Shown piece by piece: positions 40,501 to 50,900 of a stretch of DNA of 64,000 bases. This stretch comes from Larus michahellis (taxonomy: Eukaryota > Chordata > Aves > Charadriiformes > Laridae). The stretch lies in assembly GCF_964199755.1 (NCBI RefSeq), contig NC_133903.1, forward strand, positions 563,001 to 627,000, given 5' to 3'. Below the pieces are notes generated by a model. The model made no database searches and was not told the DNA's origin. It saw nothing but the letters and a program-made list of their open reading frames with translations. A program made the position numbers and the translations under genes. The stretch's first letter is position 1, and the number at the start of each line of letters is the position of its first letter.

Positions 40501-40839
40501 TTAGGGCATTAACAAAATTGAAGTCTCATTTTATAGCAGTGCAACAACTAAGAATTGCATTTTCTACTTTTGTTTTAAGAAAATAGGGGGAGGACAAAAG
40601 ACACACTTACCTAGATCTCTTTGGGCAAACGGCTTAGTTTTTTGAGATGATCTACAATAAATAGCACCTCCAGGTCCTTTGTCCACAGAGACTTTGTTTG
40701 GATCTTCTGCAGGTGGTACACGGCTCAAATTTGCGGTGCGTGACGTCATTTTTTTAGTACGGGGTTTCTTAGATTTGTCAGACCGCCTTGATGATGACTT
40801 TTTAGATTTTGAAGATTTTGGCTTGCTAACTATGGTCAT
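28426..40839 (-). CDS. USP42: Ubiquitin carboxyl-terminal hydrolase 42 (nuclear deubiquitinase), complete coding region
   Basis: USP42 is a C19 cysteine protease that removes ubiquitin; human USP42 stabilises p53 and concentrates in nuclear speckles. Coding exons in transcription order: 40611-40839, 39681-39881, 38393-38503, 38127-38229, 37892-37959, 37660-37730, 37044-37126, 35310-35421, 34767-34907, 34459-34559, 33859-33997, 32464-33198, 31996-32084, 29865-31370, 29081-29373, 28426-28517. Junctions are GT-AG and in phase, giving about 1357 residues against about 1320 in human. The USP domain spans about residues 80-410 with catalytic Cys at about 116 (GNTCFLN), zinc-type Cys pairs (CLNC, CKKM) and His at about 367 (GHYLCF). 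The rest is a low-complexity tail ending in Lys/Arg/Ser-rich repeats. KKMVPASKR and NFTGGKI match USP42 rather than USP36. The last exon is the least certain part. Confidence 0.93.
29081..29373 (-). CDS. USP42: USP42 penultimate exon with polylysine stretch
   Basis: Encodes [20 protein letters not shown], continuing the lysine run, then [26 protein letters not shown]-type charged sequence and a Gly/Ser-rich end. The eight-lysine block corresponds to the human [15 protein letters not shown] segment; the flanks differ strongly. Acceptor TTCAG at 29374-29375; donor GTAAGG. Confidence 0.85.
29865..31370 (-). CDS. USP42: USP42 large exon: acidic/Ser segment and Arg-Ser-Lys-rich tail
   Basis: A 1506-nt exon. 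Its first third is acidic and serine-rich ([20 protein letters not shown]). The rest is dominated by basic, RS-like and Tyr-rich sequence such as [19 protein letters not shown] and [11 protein letters not shown], ending in [19 protein letters not shown]. Human USP42 has the same plan ([31 protein letters not shown]), so the order of low-complexity blocks is conserved although sequence drifts. In human this basic region is reported to drive nuclear-speckle association. Open frames antisense to it are composition artefacts. Confidence 0.93.
32464..33198 (-). CDS. USP42: USP42 exon for the conserved linker after the USP domain
   Basis: 245 codons, phase 0 on both sides. Contains [15 protein letters not shown] and [16 protein letters not shown], near-identical to human motifs, inside otherwise fast-changing Ser/Asn-rich sequence. 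The donor is GTGAGT after codon ACA at 32464. Confidence 0.93.
34459..34907 (-). CDS. USP42: USP42 exons with the His box and C-terminal catalytic-domain strands
   Basis: Exon 34767-34907 encodes [15 protein letters not shown] through [16 protein letters not shown], including the catalytic His of GHY. Exon 34459-34559 encodes [20 protein letters not shown] and [10 protein letters not shown], with the MND aspartate expected as third triad residue. All catalytic residues appear intact. Confidence 0.94.
35310..35421 (-). CDS. USP42: USP42 exon with the signature KKMVPASKR and ISLKRFANF motifs
   Basis: Encodes [20 protein letters not shown] then [17 protein letters not shown]. This segment distinguishes USP42 (CKKM, NFTGG) from its paralogue USP36 (CKKK, NFSGG). 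Confidence 0.95.
35422..37043 (-). other. USP42: USP42 intron, 1.6 kb
   Basis: Between the exons 37044-37126 and 35310-35421. A GC-richer part at about 35700-36100 and 36420-36740 contains chance open frames. No repeat or gene recognised. Confidence 0.6.
38504..39680 (-). other. USP42: USP42 intron, 1.2 kb
   Basis: AT-rich intron between exons 39681-39881 and 38393-38503, with GTGAGT donor and TTCAG acceptor. Nothing else seen. Confidence 0.6.
39681..39881 (-). CDS. USP42: USP42 exon with the catalytic cysteine
   Basis: Encodes [19 protein letters not shown] then [19 protein letters not shown] and [11 protein letters not shown]. The cysteine of GNTCFLN is the nucleophile (about residue 116). 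Phase 1 in, phase 1 out; the split Cys codon is completed at 38503. Confidence 0.95.
40611..40839 (-). CDS. USP42: USP42 first coding exon, Lys/Ser-rich N-terminus
   Basis: ATG at 40837-40839 opens [19 protein letters not shown] and a further basic stretch, then [19 protein letters not shown]. The MTIV start and the GPGGAIY...KPFAQRDL end align with human MTIVDK and GPVPGAVVYSSSS...KPSPQKD. The middle is much more basic than in human and could act as a nuclear-localisation signal. The acceptor CTGTTACAG lies 9 nt upstream of the ATG. Confidence 0.9.
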
Positions 40840-40846
40840 TGTTCAT
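40826..40846 (-). promoter_or_regulatory. USP42: Short uORF overlapping the USP42 start
   Basis: An ATG 7 nt upstream of the main start, in another frame, reads six codons (MNNDHS) and stops inside the main coding region. It lies in the same exon, so it should be in every transcript using this acceptor and could lower initiation at the main ATG by competition. Confidence 0.5.
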
Positions 40847-40848
40847 AT

Positions 40849-43800
40849 CTGTAACAGAGGGAACAGTTCTGGTTGACAGAAGAATGTCAAAAGCATTCCA
40901 GAAAGAAAAGAATATGAGAAATCCTGTCACTTAGTCTCAAAGAGATAACTTGAAGAACTAAATAGCTGATAAGAACAACTGACAAAAAAAAACCAACTCA
41001 AGAAGTCCCCAAACCAACCCAAAACTAAACACACAAAGTAGAATTTTCCATCAAAACTGTCTAAGTATTACTTTTAACTTCTGCAGAGCTGGTGACCGAT
41101 GACATTTCTTACACTTTTATGGGATTTTAGTCCATTACGGTTATGACGACCTTTTTTATATGGGGAGCTGTGAGTAGTGGCCCGTTCAAGTGCCAGCCTG
41201 TTGAGATCCAGGAGGAGCTGCCTGGCCCATCTTCTCACTCCTGGGAGCCACGCACCTCTGAGACACAGAGAATGGGATATAGCTCTGCGACATCTTGGGA
41301 AGGGAGGGCAAGAAAGCACTTGTACGTTTATTTCCGTCTGGGTTTCTCCTGCCCCTCCAAGAAATACTTGTCTGGATACAATTTTGGCAGCAGTACTTGC
41401 TGTACTTTGCACCTGTCATATTTACAACTCTTACTAGCAACTGAAGAGTTGAACCAAAAAGCATCTTTTTCAGTTCTACGTATATAAAGTTGTACATTTT
41501 TCCTCAGCAAAACAACAGATGAATGTCAGCTATAAAAAGAAAATGCTGAACGTAAAAAAAAGGCAAAACAAACCATCAGCCGTCAAGGACAGAGGCAATA
41601 ACTGATATTAAGTCCTTTTTAAAATGCTGATTAGCTTTCAAGATGATACCTCTTCAAATACGTGTAATTGTGTGTGCACAGTAAGCCACTGAATAATTAC
41701 ATGATCAACTATCAATTTCTGATGTAAATTTTTGCTACTATCTTACTATAGCACGTAGGCCCTTTTTAAGTTTAGGGAAACTATAAACTTAACTGAGGGT
41801 TCAAAGCATAAGCTGCTTTGTTATACTGAAGTAACTGAGAGAACTAAGCATAAAGCAGTTTTAGATTTATGGCACAACTTGGCTGCTCTTGATAAAACTT
41901 AAGGTAGATTAAGCAAAGCACAGTAAATTAGAGAACTTCTAGTCCCGCAAAAGACAAATTATGTGTAAAGCTTTATTTAGATCTTTTTCCCTTTTTAAAT
42001 TTTCAATTTAAAATCCACTCTATACACATTTTCCATTTCCGAGAATACCCAAAACTGGAAAATTCCCTCTCATTTTACTGAGAAATTAAGACATCTTTGT
42101 CCATTTGGAAGACTAAGATGACAGTTCTTGGGCTCAGTGATTTTCAGATAAGATCCAGTCTTCAAATTGCAGACACTAGTCGCATTTCCTTTTTCTGATT
42201 GAAAGGGAAAGTGTTTCAACAACATATTTAAAACATAGTTGCCTGACAAAAAAACAGAATCAAAACTGCAGTGAAAGCCAAACAGAAAATTATCTCAAAA
42301 AAGCCTGAGCGTTATACTGACCAATAAGGTAAGCCTTACATATTTTTAAAATTATTTTTGACGACTGAGTGATACATTACCAGATATCAAGCACTACAGA
42401 ACAGCAAGTACCAACGCTAGTATGACTAAACCAGATCCACCACTTTTTCAAAATACATCAATACAATTCTTAATTTGGATATAACATCTCTTTGACGAAG
42501 TACAAAAACTACCAACACTGGTATTTCTCCTCTCCCGTCGCTCAGCGCACACACAGACTCTGCTCCTGTCCCACTGCCGAACAGAAGTGCGCACTGTCAT
42601 GTGCGCCGAGCGTCACTGCCCTGTGCTGATCTCACAACATACGTTTCCCAGGACGATGTCGAAAAGTAAAACAAAACAGTTACTTTCTTCTCGTCTGGAG
42701 TTTTGCGCCAGCGTTGTTTAGATTTTTTTTTTCAGCAGTCTCATCGCAAAACACACCAGTTATGCCTTACACCTAAATATTTAAACTCGGTCCCTGCTTT
42801 GCGTACAATAAATCACAGCCGAGGAAGACTTTATACCAGATGCCATTCACAGAACCGCGCCTGGCCGGGGAGCGGTGACACCGCATTGATCTCAACACAA
42901 ACCCAACACTTTCGGCGGTGGCTGCGGGCGGGCACAAACCGCGGAGCTGCCGCGCTGCGGGGGGGGCACGGCCCGGCCCCCGCCCCGACACGCCGGGCGA
43001 CGAGCGAACACCCCAACACCCGAGACAGCTCTACTCCCATCAGGAACAGCCCAGCCTCCAGCCCAGGAAACGCGAAATTAATGATCACTTTACCCTTAAC
43101 TGGGAGAAAATTACGTCGTCGGGGCCCCGGAGGACAGCAGGGTCCAGCACCCGCCGGCGGGACGGGCCGCCCGCTGCCGCCTCAGCCCCGGCTCGGCCGC
43201 CCCTGCCCGCCCTCCCGAGAGGCTTTGGCCCCCGAGGCACCGAGAGCCGCCGGGCCGGGCCGCGGGCCGGCTCAGCGCGCAACATGTCCGCGCTGGGGAG
43301 CGGCGGGAGCCCCGGAGCGGGCAGGGCAGCACCGGCCGGCAGCTGGGGGGCCGTGCAGGGCTCCGGGAGAAGCGCCTCGCCCCGCTCCCGCCGGGCCCCA
43401 GCACAGCTCGGCCCCCGCGGCGCCCTGCCCGGCCGGCGGCCGGCCCCGCGCCCGCCCTCCCCGGCCCTGCCCTGCCGTGCCCGCCCTCCCCGCGCCGTGC
43501 CCCAGCCCTGCCCCGCCGTGCCCGCCCTCCCCTGCCCGCCCCGTCCCTGCCCTCGGCCCGCACCTCACAGAGCGTCCGGAGGCAGGACCGTAGCAGGCAG
43601 CGCCCAGCGGCGACTCCGTGCCCATGGCAACGCGGCGGGGGGGCGGGGAGCCGGCGCCGGGGGGGGGGGCGGGAAGGGGAGACGAATCGAGCCCGGACCC
43701 CGTGAGCGGCAGGCCCCGCGGGGAGCCACCGCCGCGCCGGGCGCGGAACCGCGCCGCGGGGCCCGAGGCAGGGCGGCCCTGCCGCCCTCCGCCGGCGGCG

Positions 43801-44273
43801 GGACGCCGGAGCCGGAGAGCCGTGCCGAGTCCCCGCGCTGGCAGCAGGAGAAGGAGGAGGAGGCGGGAGAGGCGGGCGGCGGCGGGACCCCTGACGGAGG
43901 AGGCGGGCGCGGAGCGGAGGCGCCGCGCCGGGAGGGGCCGGTCCCGCCGGCCCAGGGGGTGGCGGCGGGGCCGGGTCCCTCCGCCGCGTGCTGGGGCCGG
44001 CGCCCCGCCCCGCCCGGGGTCCCACCCCCTCCGGCTGCCGCCAGCCGGGCGGGCAGCGGCCGAGCGCCCGCGGGCCGGGCTGGGCCCGGCTGGGCTGCGC
44101 CGCGCCGGCCGCTCCCGCCGTCCGCCCTGCCCTGCCCTCCCCTGCCGTCCCTCCCGTCCCTTCCGGGCCGGCCCCTCCCCCGGCCCATTGATTTCCAGGC
44201 AGGGAGGCGCACGCGGCGCCGCCGGGCCCGGCCCGCCCGCCACGGGCCCCGTGCTCCCCCCAGGCCCCGTTAC
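40849..44273 (-). other. USP42: USP42 5' intron
   Basis: From the acceptor before the first coding exon to a strong donor (CAG|GTAACG, minus strand) at 44273-44272. A patch at about 41140-41430 is GC-richer than its surroundings; nothing recognised in it. The right third enters the shared CpG island. Confidence 0.5.
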
Positions 44274-44376
44274 CTGGCTCGGCCCCGCTTGACTCGGCGC
44301 TGCCGGGTCCCCCTCGCCGCAGCCCCCGCCTCAGCCCGGCCCGCTCCGCCTCCTGTTACAGCCCGTCGGGGAACAA

Positions 44377-44383
44377 TGACGTC
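44377..44383. promoter_or_regulatory. CRE/ATF-like site TGACGTC in the bidirectional promoter
   Basis: Seven of eight bases of the CRE palindrome TGACGTCA, about 100 bp right of the USP42 donor and 450 bp left of the EIF2AK1 start codon. Pattern match only. Confidence 0.35.
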
Positions 44384-44593
44384 CCTCCGCCGGCCTCTTG
44401 CATCCGGGGCCCGGCGCCGGCCGGGCGAGCGGGCGGGGGGAGGGAAGGAGGCGGCGGCGGCGGCGGGGGGAGAAGCGAGCTCCTCCGGGTCACACGGGGA
44501 CCGGCACCGCCCCTGTGCCGCTGCCGGGAGCCGCTAGAGGGGGCTCGGCGACCCCCGGTCCGGGCGAGGGGCCGAGGGGCTCCCGCGAGGGCG

Positions 44594-44671
44594 ATGCGGG
44601 CAGCCGCGGCCCGGCGCGGCGGTGAGGGCTGTCCGCCGGCCCCGCTGCCTGAGGGGCCGCCCCGGCCGTAG
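44594..44671 (+). promoter_or_regulatory. EIF2AK1: Possible uORF in the EIF2AK1 leader
   Basis: ATG followed by 24 codons and TAG, ending 160 nt before the EIF2AK1 ATG. Real only if transcription starts upstream of it; a GCG|GTGAGG donor-like site inside it might instead belong to an alternative leader exon. Confidence 0.3.
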
Positions 44672-44831
44672 CCTGCTCGGCCTTCTGGGCCGCGTCCGCC
44701 TCTCTCCGGTTAACGTTTTATCTCTCCGCGTTCAAAGAGCGGCCATAAGCGCCGGCCCGGCCCCGGGGCCGCCCACAGGGAGGCGGGCAGGCCCTGCCGG
44801 CCGGGGCGAAGGCCGGCACCCGGCGCCCGGC

Positions 44832-44919
44832 ATGTGGCGGGGCGGGTTCCCGCCGAGGGCCGCGGCGTCGCCGCCCGCCATCGAGTTTCCTGAGGAGAGC
44901 CCGGAGCCGCGCTTTGACG
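44832..44919 (+). CDS. EIF2AK1: EIF2AK1 first coding exon
   Basis: [20 protein letters not shown] then EESPEPRFD, with donor GTGAGC. PPAIEFP aligns with human PPAIDFP; the residues before it differ and are shorter than in human. Start chosen as the only in-frame ATG upstream of the conserved motif in this exon, with a purine at -3. Confidence 0.85.
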
Positions 44920-47900
44920 GTGAGCGGGGCGGGCGCGGCCGCCGGGCCTCTGCGGGGCTCCCCTTCCCCGGGCTGCGACGGGACGGGACGGAGGTCTGAG
45001 CCGCCGCCATCCCCTCCCTGCCTCCCCTCCCCCTCGGGCGGTGGTGGGGGTGTAGGGGCCGGTGGGCTCTCGGCGGCCGCGGGGAGCCCGAGCCCCGGCC
45101 CTCGGGGCCAGCCCCGGCCCTCCGGCTAGTAGCTGTTTTCCGTGTGCGCTTAGAAAAATTAATTAGAGTTACTTTCCTAATTAGTGCCTTAAGGTGCTCA
45201 ATGGCAGCTCGTGTGGTGCCTTTTTCTGAGCCGGGGTGCGTTGAAGCTGTGCGGGTTCCCGTGTGGTTTTGGTGTTCTAGTAAATAGGCACATGCTGAGA
45301 CCTAAACTCATCCTTCTGACTGTCCTCTTCCAGAATCGGATGTGCCGGCGGAGCTGCGAGTTGCAAACAGGTCGCAGAAGTTTGTGAACTTCACTTCGAC
45401 CATCCAAAACCAGCTGCTGCTGGTGTCGCTGCTGGAGCACCTCTGCCACATGTACACCCACAACCCCGTTCATTCCAGGTGTTTGTTCCGAAGTTAGTAA
45501 GAGTAGTTCTTTCCCGTCTCTTAAACTGTCTTACTGCAATATACACCAGATTCTTCTGTGCAGAATTACAGCACGACATCAGTACAAAGATGTAGGTCTC
45601 ATCCCACCGGGACAAGGGTAATTCTGAGAAGAGGATGGATACCTTAAATCAGCCTTGACAGGCTGAGAGAGTTGGGGTTGTACAGCCTGGAGGAGAGAAG
45701 GCTCCGAGGTGACCTTATAGCAGCCGTCCAGTACCTAAAGGGGGCCTACAGGACAGATGGGGAGGGACTCTTTATCAGGGAGTGTAATGATAGGACGAGG
45801 GGTAACGGTTTCAAACTGAAAGAGGGTAGATCTAGTTTGGATATCAGGAAGAAATTCTTTACTGTGAGGTTGGTGAGGCACTGGAACAGGTTGCCCAGAG
45901 AAGCTGTGGCTGCCCCATCCCTGGCAGTGTTCAAGGCCAGGCTGGATGGGGCTTTGAGCAGCCTGGCCTGGTGGGAGGTGTCCCTGCCCAGGGCAGGGGG
46001 TTGGAACTAGATGATCTTTAAGGTCCCTTCCAACCCGAACCATTCTATGAATCAGCTTAATTGGGAATGAGGACCTGTCTTATTTTTGAAAACAGTGACA
46101 GAATATTGTGGTAGATGCAAGGATCAGACAGTTAAGTTCCAGCTAAATCACGTGAGCTGCATCATGAGAGGGGTAACAGGATAAATTATCTAACTGTTAA
46201 ATCTGATCTAAAAACACAGAAGGGGAATTTAATAAAAATATTTATCAAGAAATAGCTGTAGCACAGTCTTCACTAAATCTTTCAAAATTATGGCCTGTGA
46301 AAATCAGAGTAAATACCTTTCTAAGTCCTTTATTTACCCATAAAGTTTTTTGATATAATTCAGGGAGCTTGCATTTTCAGGTGTGAAGTGTTTCTTTTGA
46401 AATCTGTCTTTTTGGTGTCTGAATTATCTTAGGTATTTTGTTCATTTGGGCACATACTTAATGCATTTGAGAAACAATCTCCAAGGTTTTTCTCCTTGTT
46501 ATACGTGATTGTAGAAAATAAAATCTAATATATTGCTTGTGCTTAAAATTGAAGCCATTTATAGCATCCAGTAATGACAACGCAGACAACTGTTACTTTT
46601 TTTGTTCTCAGAGTCTGATGTAGATGTTTGGCCCTGGGTCTTACTGTTATCTCTATCAAACTCTCCTGGTTTGAGGTACCCGAAAATATCAGGGAAAAAA
46701 ACGCAACCAAAATTTCTCCTTTTGGCAGAGGAACAAAAAAAACCCAAAAAACAAAAAACAAACAAAAAAAAAACCCACAAAAAAACCCAAACAAACAAAA
46801 CCAAAAAAACCCAACAAACCACCTGGGCATCTTCCAAAGTATGTAGCTGCTTGGCTTCCCAGTGTACTTTTATGGAGTGACGTTCCTTCATTGGTATAGT
46901 TTAAACCAATTTCCCAAGTGGAATAAATCTGATGAATAATAGAAAAACATATTGCAGTAATCATATCTGTGTTCATATATTCATCTTGTCAAGGCTGGGT
47001 TTTTCCTGCTTTTCTGGTGTGTGTAACTGTCCATAAGGCTTGTGTAGAAAAATTCCTGATTTTTTGTAGGTTCGCTTTCAATAAATTTTATCTACTTTAA
47101 AATATAAAGTAATAGGCTGATTTTTGAAGTGCTGGTCCCAAAGAAGCATCTAAAAAACCCCCACCTTTTATGAGCAAGTTTAGTTTAAGACCTTGGAACT
47201 CCTAAAACTTTTAAGTACATTTTTGTAGCATCTTCACAGTTGTGCCCATCTCCAGTATTTGTTAGCTTTTTGTCTGCCACAGCATTGTTTTACTCCACCT
47301 GCGAAAGATGTGCTTTGGGGGGGATGGAAGGAAGTGACTTTGTTCTTTACTATGAGTATGTGCAGAAATGCATGAGTTTGTATGTGAATTAGGAAATTTT
47401 GACATTATCAGTTTTTATCATAAACATGTCCTCATAGTTGTGAATATGCTTTGAATTTCTCTTTTCACTGATCAAAATTAGTCCAAGAGTAAGAAGTAAG
47501 TGAATGGGTGGATGTTTGTATAATTCATCTGCTGAGATAAGGAAGAGGAGATGCACTTATGACCATGAAGGGCATGGCGAATAACTATATCATGCAGAGG
47601 GATTCCCACAGAGCAGCTCTAGTTTGGATTTAATTTTTTTTATTGCTAAGAGTATGGAAAACAGCATTAGAGTAGGAGTGACTATTCCGTTTTTTGGATG
47701 TGCTGTTAAGAAATAACTGTTTACATGGTCTTATTGGCAGGATTTATTTGATGTGACCTTTCTCTGTTCCTTTGTACAGTACTTCGTCAGGCTTTCACAA
47801 GAACAGGGTTGCTCTCCCCCTTTGCCTTCTGCGATGAATTTAGTACAGTAAGACTGCAGCATAATAGAGCCATTACTGAACTAATGAAAGCAGCTAATCG

Positions 47901-50900
47901 ACAAATACTTAATGGGGTAAGCTTTGTTAAATTTCTTTGGCAACCTCCTCATTAGGGAATTAACACATCATTGTATCCAAAGAAGCTTTTGTTTGGGGGG
48001 GTGTGTGTGTGGTGTCTTTTAATATTGGATTGGGTCTTTTTAATAATTACACAAAGTGGTACTCCTGTTCTACCGTAGCTGTTTGGGATGGCATGTTCTG
48101 GTTCTGCAGGTGCAAACTAAAGCTTTTGAAGCCAGCAGTGTTTTGTTCCTTATTAAATAATAAAACCCCAAAGTTAAAATCTTTATAAATGCAGGCAAGG
48201 TGTTTTAAGTATTGCTACACTTTTTTTCAACAACAGACACATCCATTTTCAACTTTTAACTGTTCCAGTTGATTATGTTCACACCCTCCTAGTCATATTA
48301 GTGGAGGGCATAATTTGTATACTGTGTAATGTGCTTCAGGCTCAATCAGACCAGTTTGCTTATCTTGCTGCTTGAACTAAGCTAGTTAATTTTGTCTTAA
48401 GCACATTTTAAAGCCCTCGTTTTATCCTGTTTGCCAGCAGAACTCTAAAGGGCAGTAATCTCTCCAGCAGATAGATGTTAGAAGATTACTGGTGGGATAA
48501 TAATCCTTTAATTTGGTGAAGCTCTCTGCAGAATCAACGGCTATCAGTAACCTCATTTTCTTCTAAGAACATAGTTGTAGTTTCTATTTTGATTTAGCTG
48601 TCTGTGCCGATGGCACAGTAGATCTGTTATTCTGTACGGCATGTTTTTATGTTGGATTTTGTTGTTTCATAGGAACTTGATAATGGAGATTCTCATGCAA
48701 TTGGGTATGTATTCAAAGCATTTAGAAATATTAAGCAACTCCCTACCTGAAGTTCCTTGCTCCGCTCTGAATTTAATTAATACTGCATTTCATATTTTGG
48801 CTCTGAAATGTAGAAAAAAAAGTGAGAATTCCTCCAAACTCTCAAAACGATCTGGTGAAAATTCCTTCTTCAGTACAGTTCTCACGGTTAGCGCCACCAC
48901 TCAAAAAACCAACATTTTATCAGGCATAAATTTAAAGAAATCATATTAATACTTCTGTGAACACAGAGTGTGGCTTTGTAGCACATATGCATACTTTTGC
49001 AGTCTGCTGGTTTTCAGTATTCACTATGGTAATGTCTAAGTATTGTCATCATCTTTTTGTAACGTAAATAGTATTTCTAGATTGTGTACACCTGTGGCCT
49101 ATCTAATACCTTACTTATAAGTTGTAATTTTGTTTAATGCAACCTAACTTTTTTTGATTAGGGAAAAAGAAGTTCTCTTTGAAGCACAGACTTCACGATA
49201 CTTGAATGAATTTGATGAGATTGCAAGGCTAGGAAAAGGAGGATATGGTAAAGTGTACAAGGTATTCTTTACCTTCTGTTTATCAGTTTATATCTAGTTT
49301 TCCTTTGAAATTTAGAGTTACTGGTTTGGCTGTTTTGTTTATTTTTCTAATAGAGAAACAAAAATACTAATTTTCTAGTAGAACAAGTGCAAACCTGTAC
49401 ATGTGAAGGATGTTGACATTTCATTTCAAAAGATGCTCAGTTGTGGTTTCTGTTTCCTGTTTGTCGGAAGCAGGATATATCAAATGTTTTACTTGGTGTA
49501 TTTTGACCCCTTTAAAGTAAATGAAAAGTCCTTATTTCTTGTGTGAAGTATTGTGATGTGTTGACTTAAAATAGCCACAGGAATGGATGAGTCTGCACAC
49601 TGCAATGTTCCAGTTGTGGCTGCTTGGAAAAAAGTAGCCTCAACATGAATATAAACTGTTGTGTTTATACTGTATTGTATATTGTGTTTATATTGAATTG
49701 TATTCAATACTTGTAGCGTATGGCCAGCTCGAGGTTCCCCACGTGGTATGTGCCATATGTAAATGACAGTTGTGGTCTCACAGCTTTATTGAGAACCTGT
49801 TTAAGCAGTTATCAGGACCTATCAACATTTTTTTATTGACGGAAAGATAGCTGTAAAGCTACGTGTTTCACAAAGATTGGATTAGATGTTTTCAGTCCTG
49901 AAAGAAGGCAAAAGTAGAGTATCTTTATCTTAGACAGCAGGGGCCTGATCCCAGTTTCATTCTCTGATATGGGTGAAAAGTTATCTGAATGGAGTTCAGA
50001 AATGAATTTTTAGAAAATAGTTGATTCTAAAGGATTTAATAATTCATTACTCTAAATGCATAAACAACTAATTTTGTTCTATTGTAATTGTTTTCAGGTC
50101 AGAAACAAGTTAGATGGTCAGTTCTATGCTATTAAAAAAATTAACATCAAGAAGGCTACAAGAAGAGATTGTATGAAGGTATTCTTTCTCCTATGTTTCA
50201 TCTCTGTTTTAACTCCCTGCCCGCTCTAGCTGATTCTGATTTAATTAAGTAATGCAATTCTTTCCCAAAATATCAAAAACATTTATAAGGTTTTTTCCGC
50301 GTTCTGAGTTTCTAAGATTTGACCCTATCGACACCTAGTAGAAAAAAAAGGAATATGAGAGGTATTTAAGTCCACTAAAGGAAGCATATTATTAACTTGA
50401 ATTTGATCATCTCTGCAACTATGAAAGTCATAATTTGTTTTAAAGCTTCAAAATTTTCTTCATTACGGTAGTAATTTTTTCTGTTCTTTCTCTGTTGGAA
50501 ACTGTTTTTTTTGTTATCTTTTGGGTTTATTAAGCGCTCATAATAAAGGACAGTCATACTATTTCTTTTTCATCTGTTTAGGTGCTACGAGAAGTTAAAG
50601 TGCTGGCTGGGCTGCAGCATCCTAATATTGTAGGCTATCACACTGCTTGGATGGAACAAGTTCAAACAGTACGCCCGAAAGGAAAGTACAGCATATTGTG
50701 TAATTCTTGCTTGCATCCTGCTTATAACCTCTGTACTATTATTTGCAGGAGAGTATTCGTTCTATTATAAAATAACTATTTTTTTCCCCCCCTCTTTAAA
50801 ACAACCCAAAAAAGCAAACTAGAGGTGACCACCAGGTTGTCTTCTCCCTCTGTGCACTTCAATCTCTTGCCTAATAACTTATCTGTTACTTAATGATAAA

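Larger units (their letters stand above)
42900..45130. promoter_or_regulatory. CpG island, shared head-to-head promoter of USP42 (-) and EIF2AK1 (+)
   Basis: Very GC- and CpG-dense with many GGGCGG/CCGCCC (Sp1-type) boxes and no TATA box seen. On the minus strand CAG|GTAACG ends a likely non-coding USP42 first exon at 44274; CTCTGTGAG|GTGCGG, ending at 43564, is a second candidate. On the plus strand the EIF2AK1 ATG is at 44832. The two starts are therefore only a few hundred bp apart. Confidence 0.8.
45493..47779 (+). other. EIF2AK1: EIF2AK1 intron 2
   Basis: Contains the sense CR1 fragment, an A/C-rich simple tract (46730-46830) and otherwise AT-rich sequence. A GTGTTT site at 45479 was rejected as donor because it breaks the reading phase. 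Confidence 0.6.

Noticed and set aside
42703-44537. Long overlapping open frames (296, 323, 539 codons and others) on both strands of the CpG island
   Set aside because: They are Pro/Arg/Gly/Ala-only translations of GC-rich DNA lacking stop codons, present in several frames at once, with no domain or homologue recognised.
45479-45480. GTGTTT as donor of EIF2AK1 exon 2
   Set aside because: Leaves phase 2, which cannot join any usable acceptor near 47780; the GTTAGT donor at 45493 restores the frame and the human alignment.
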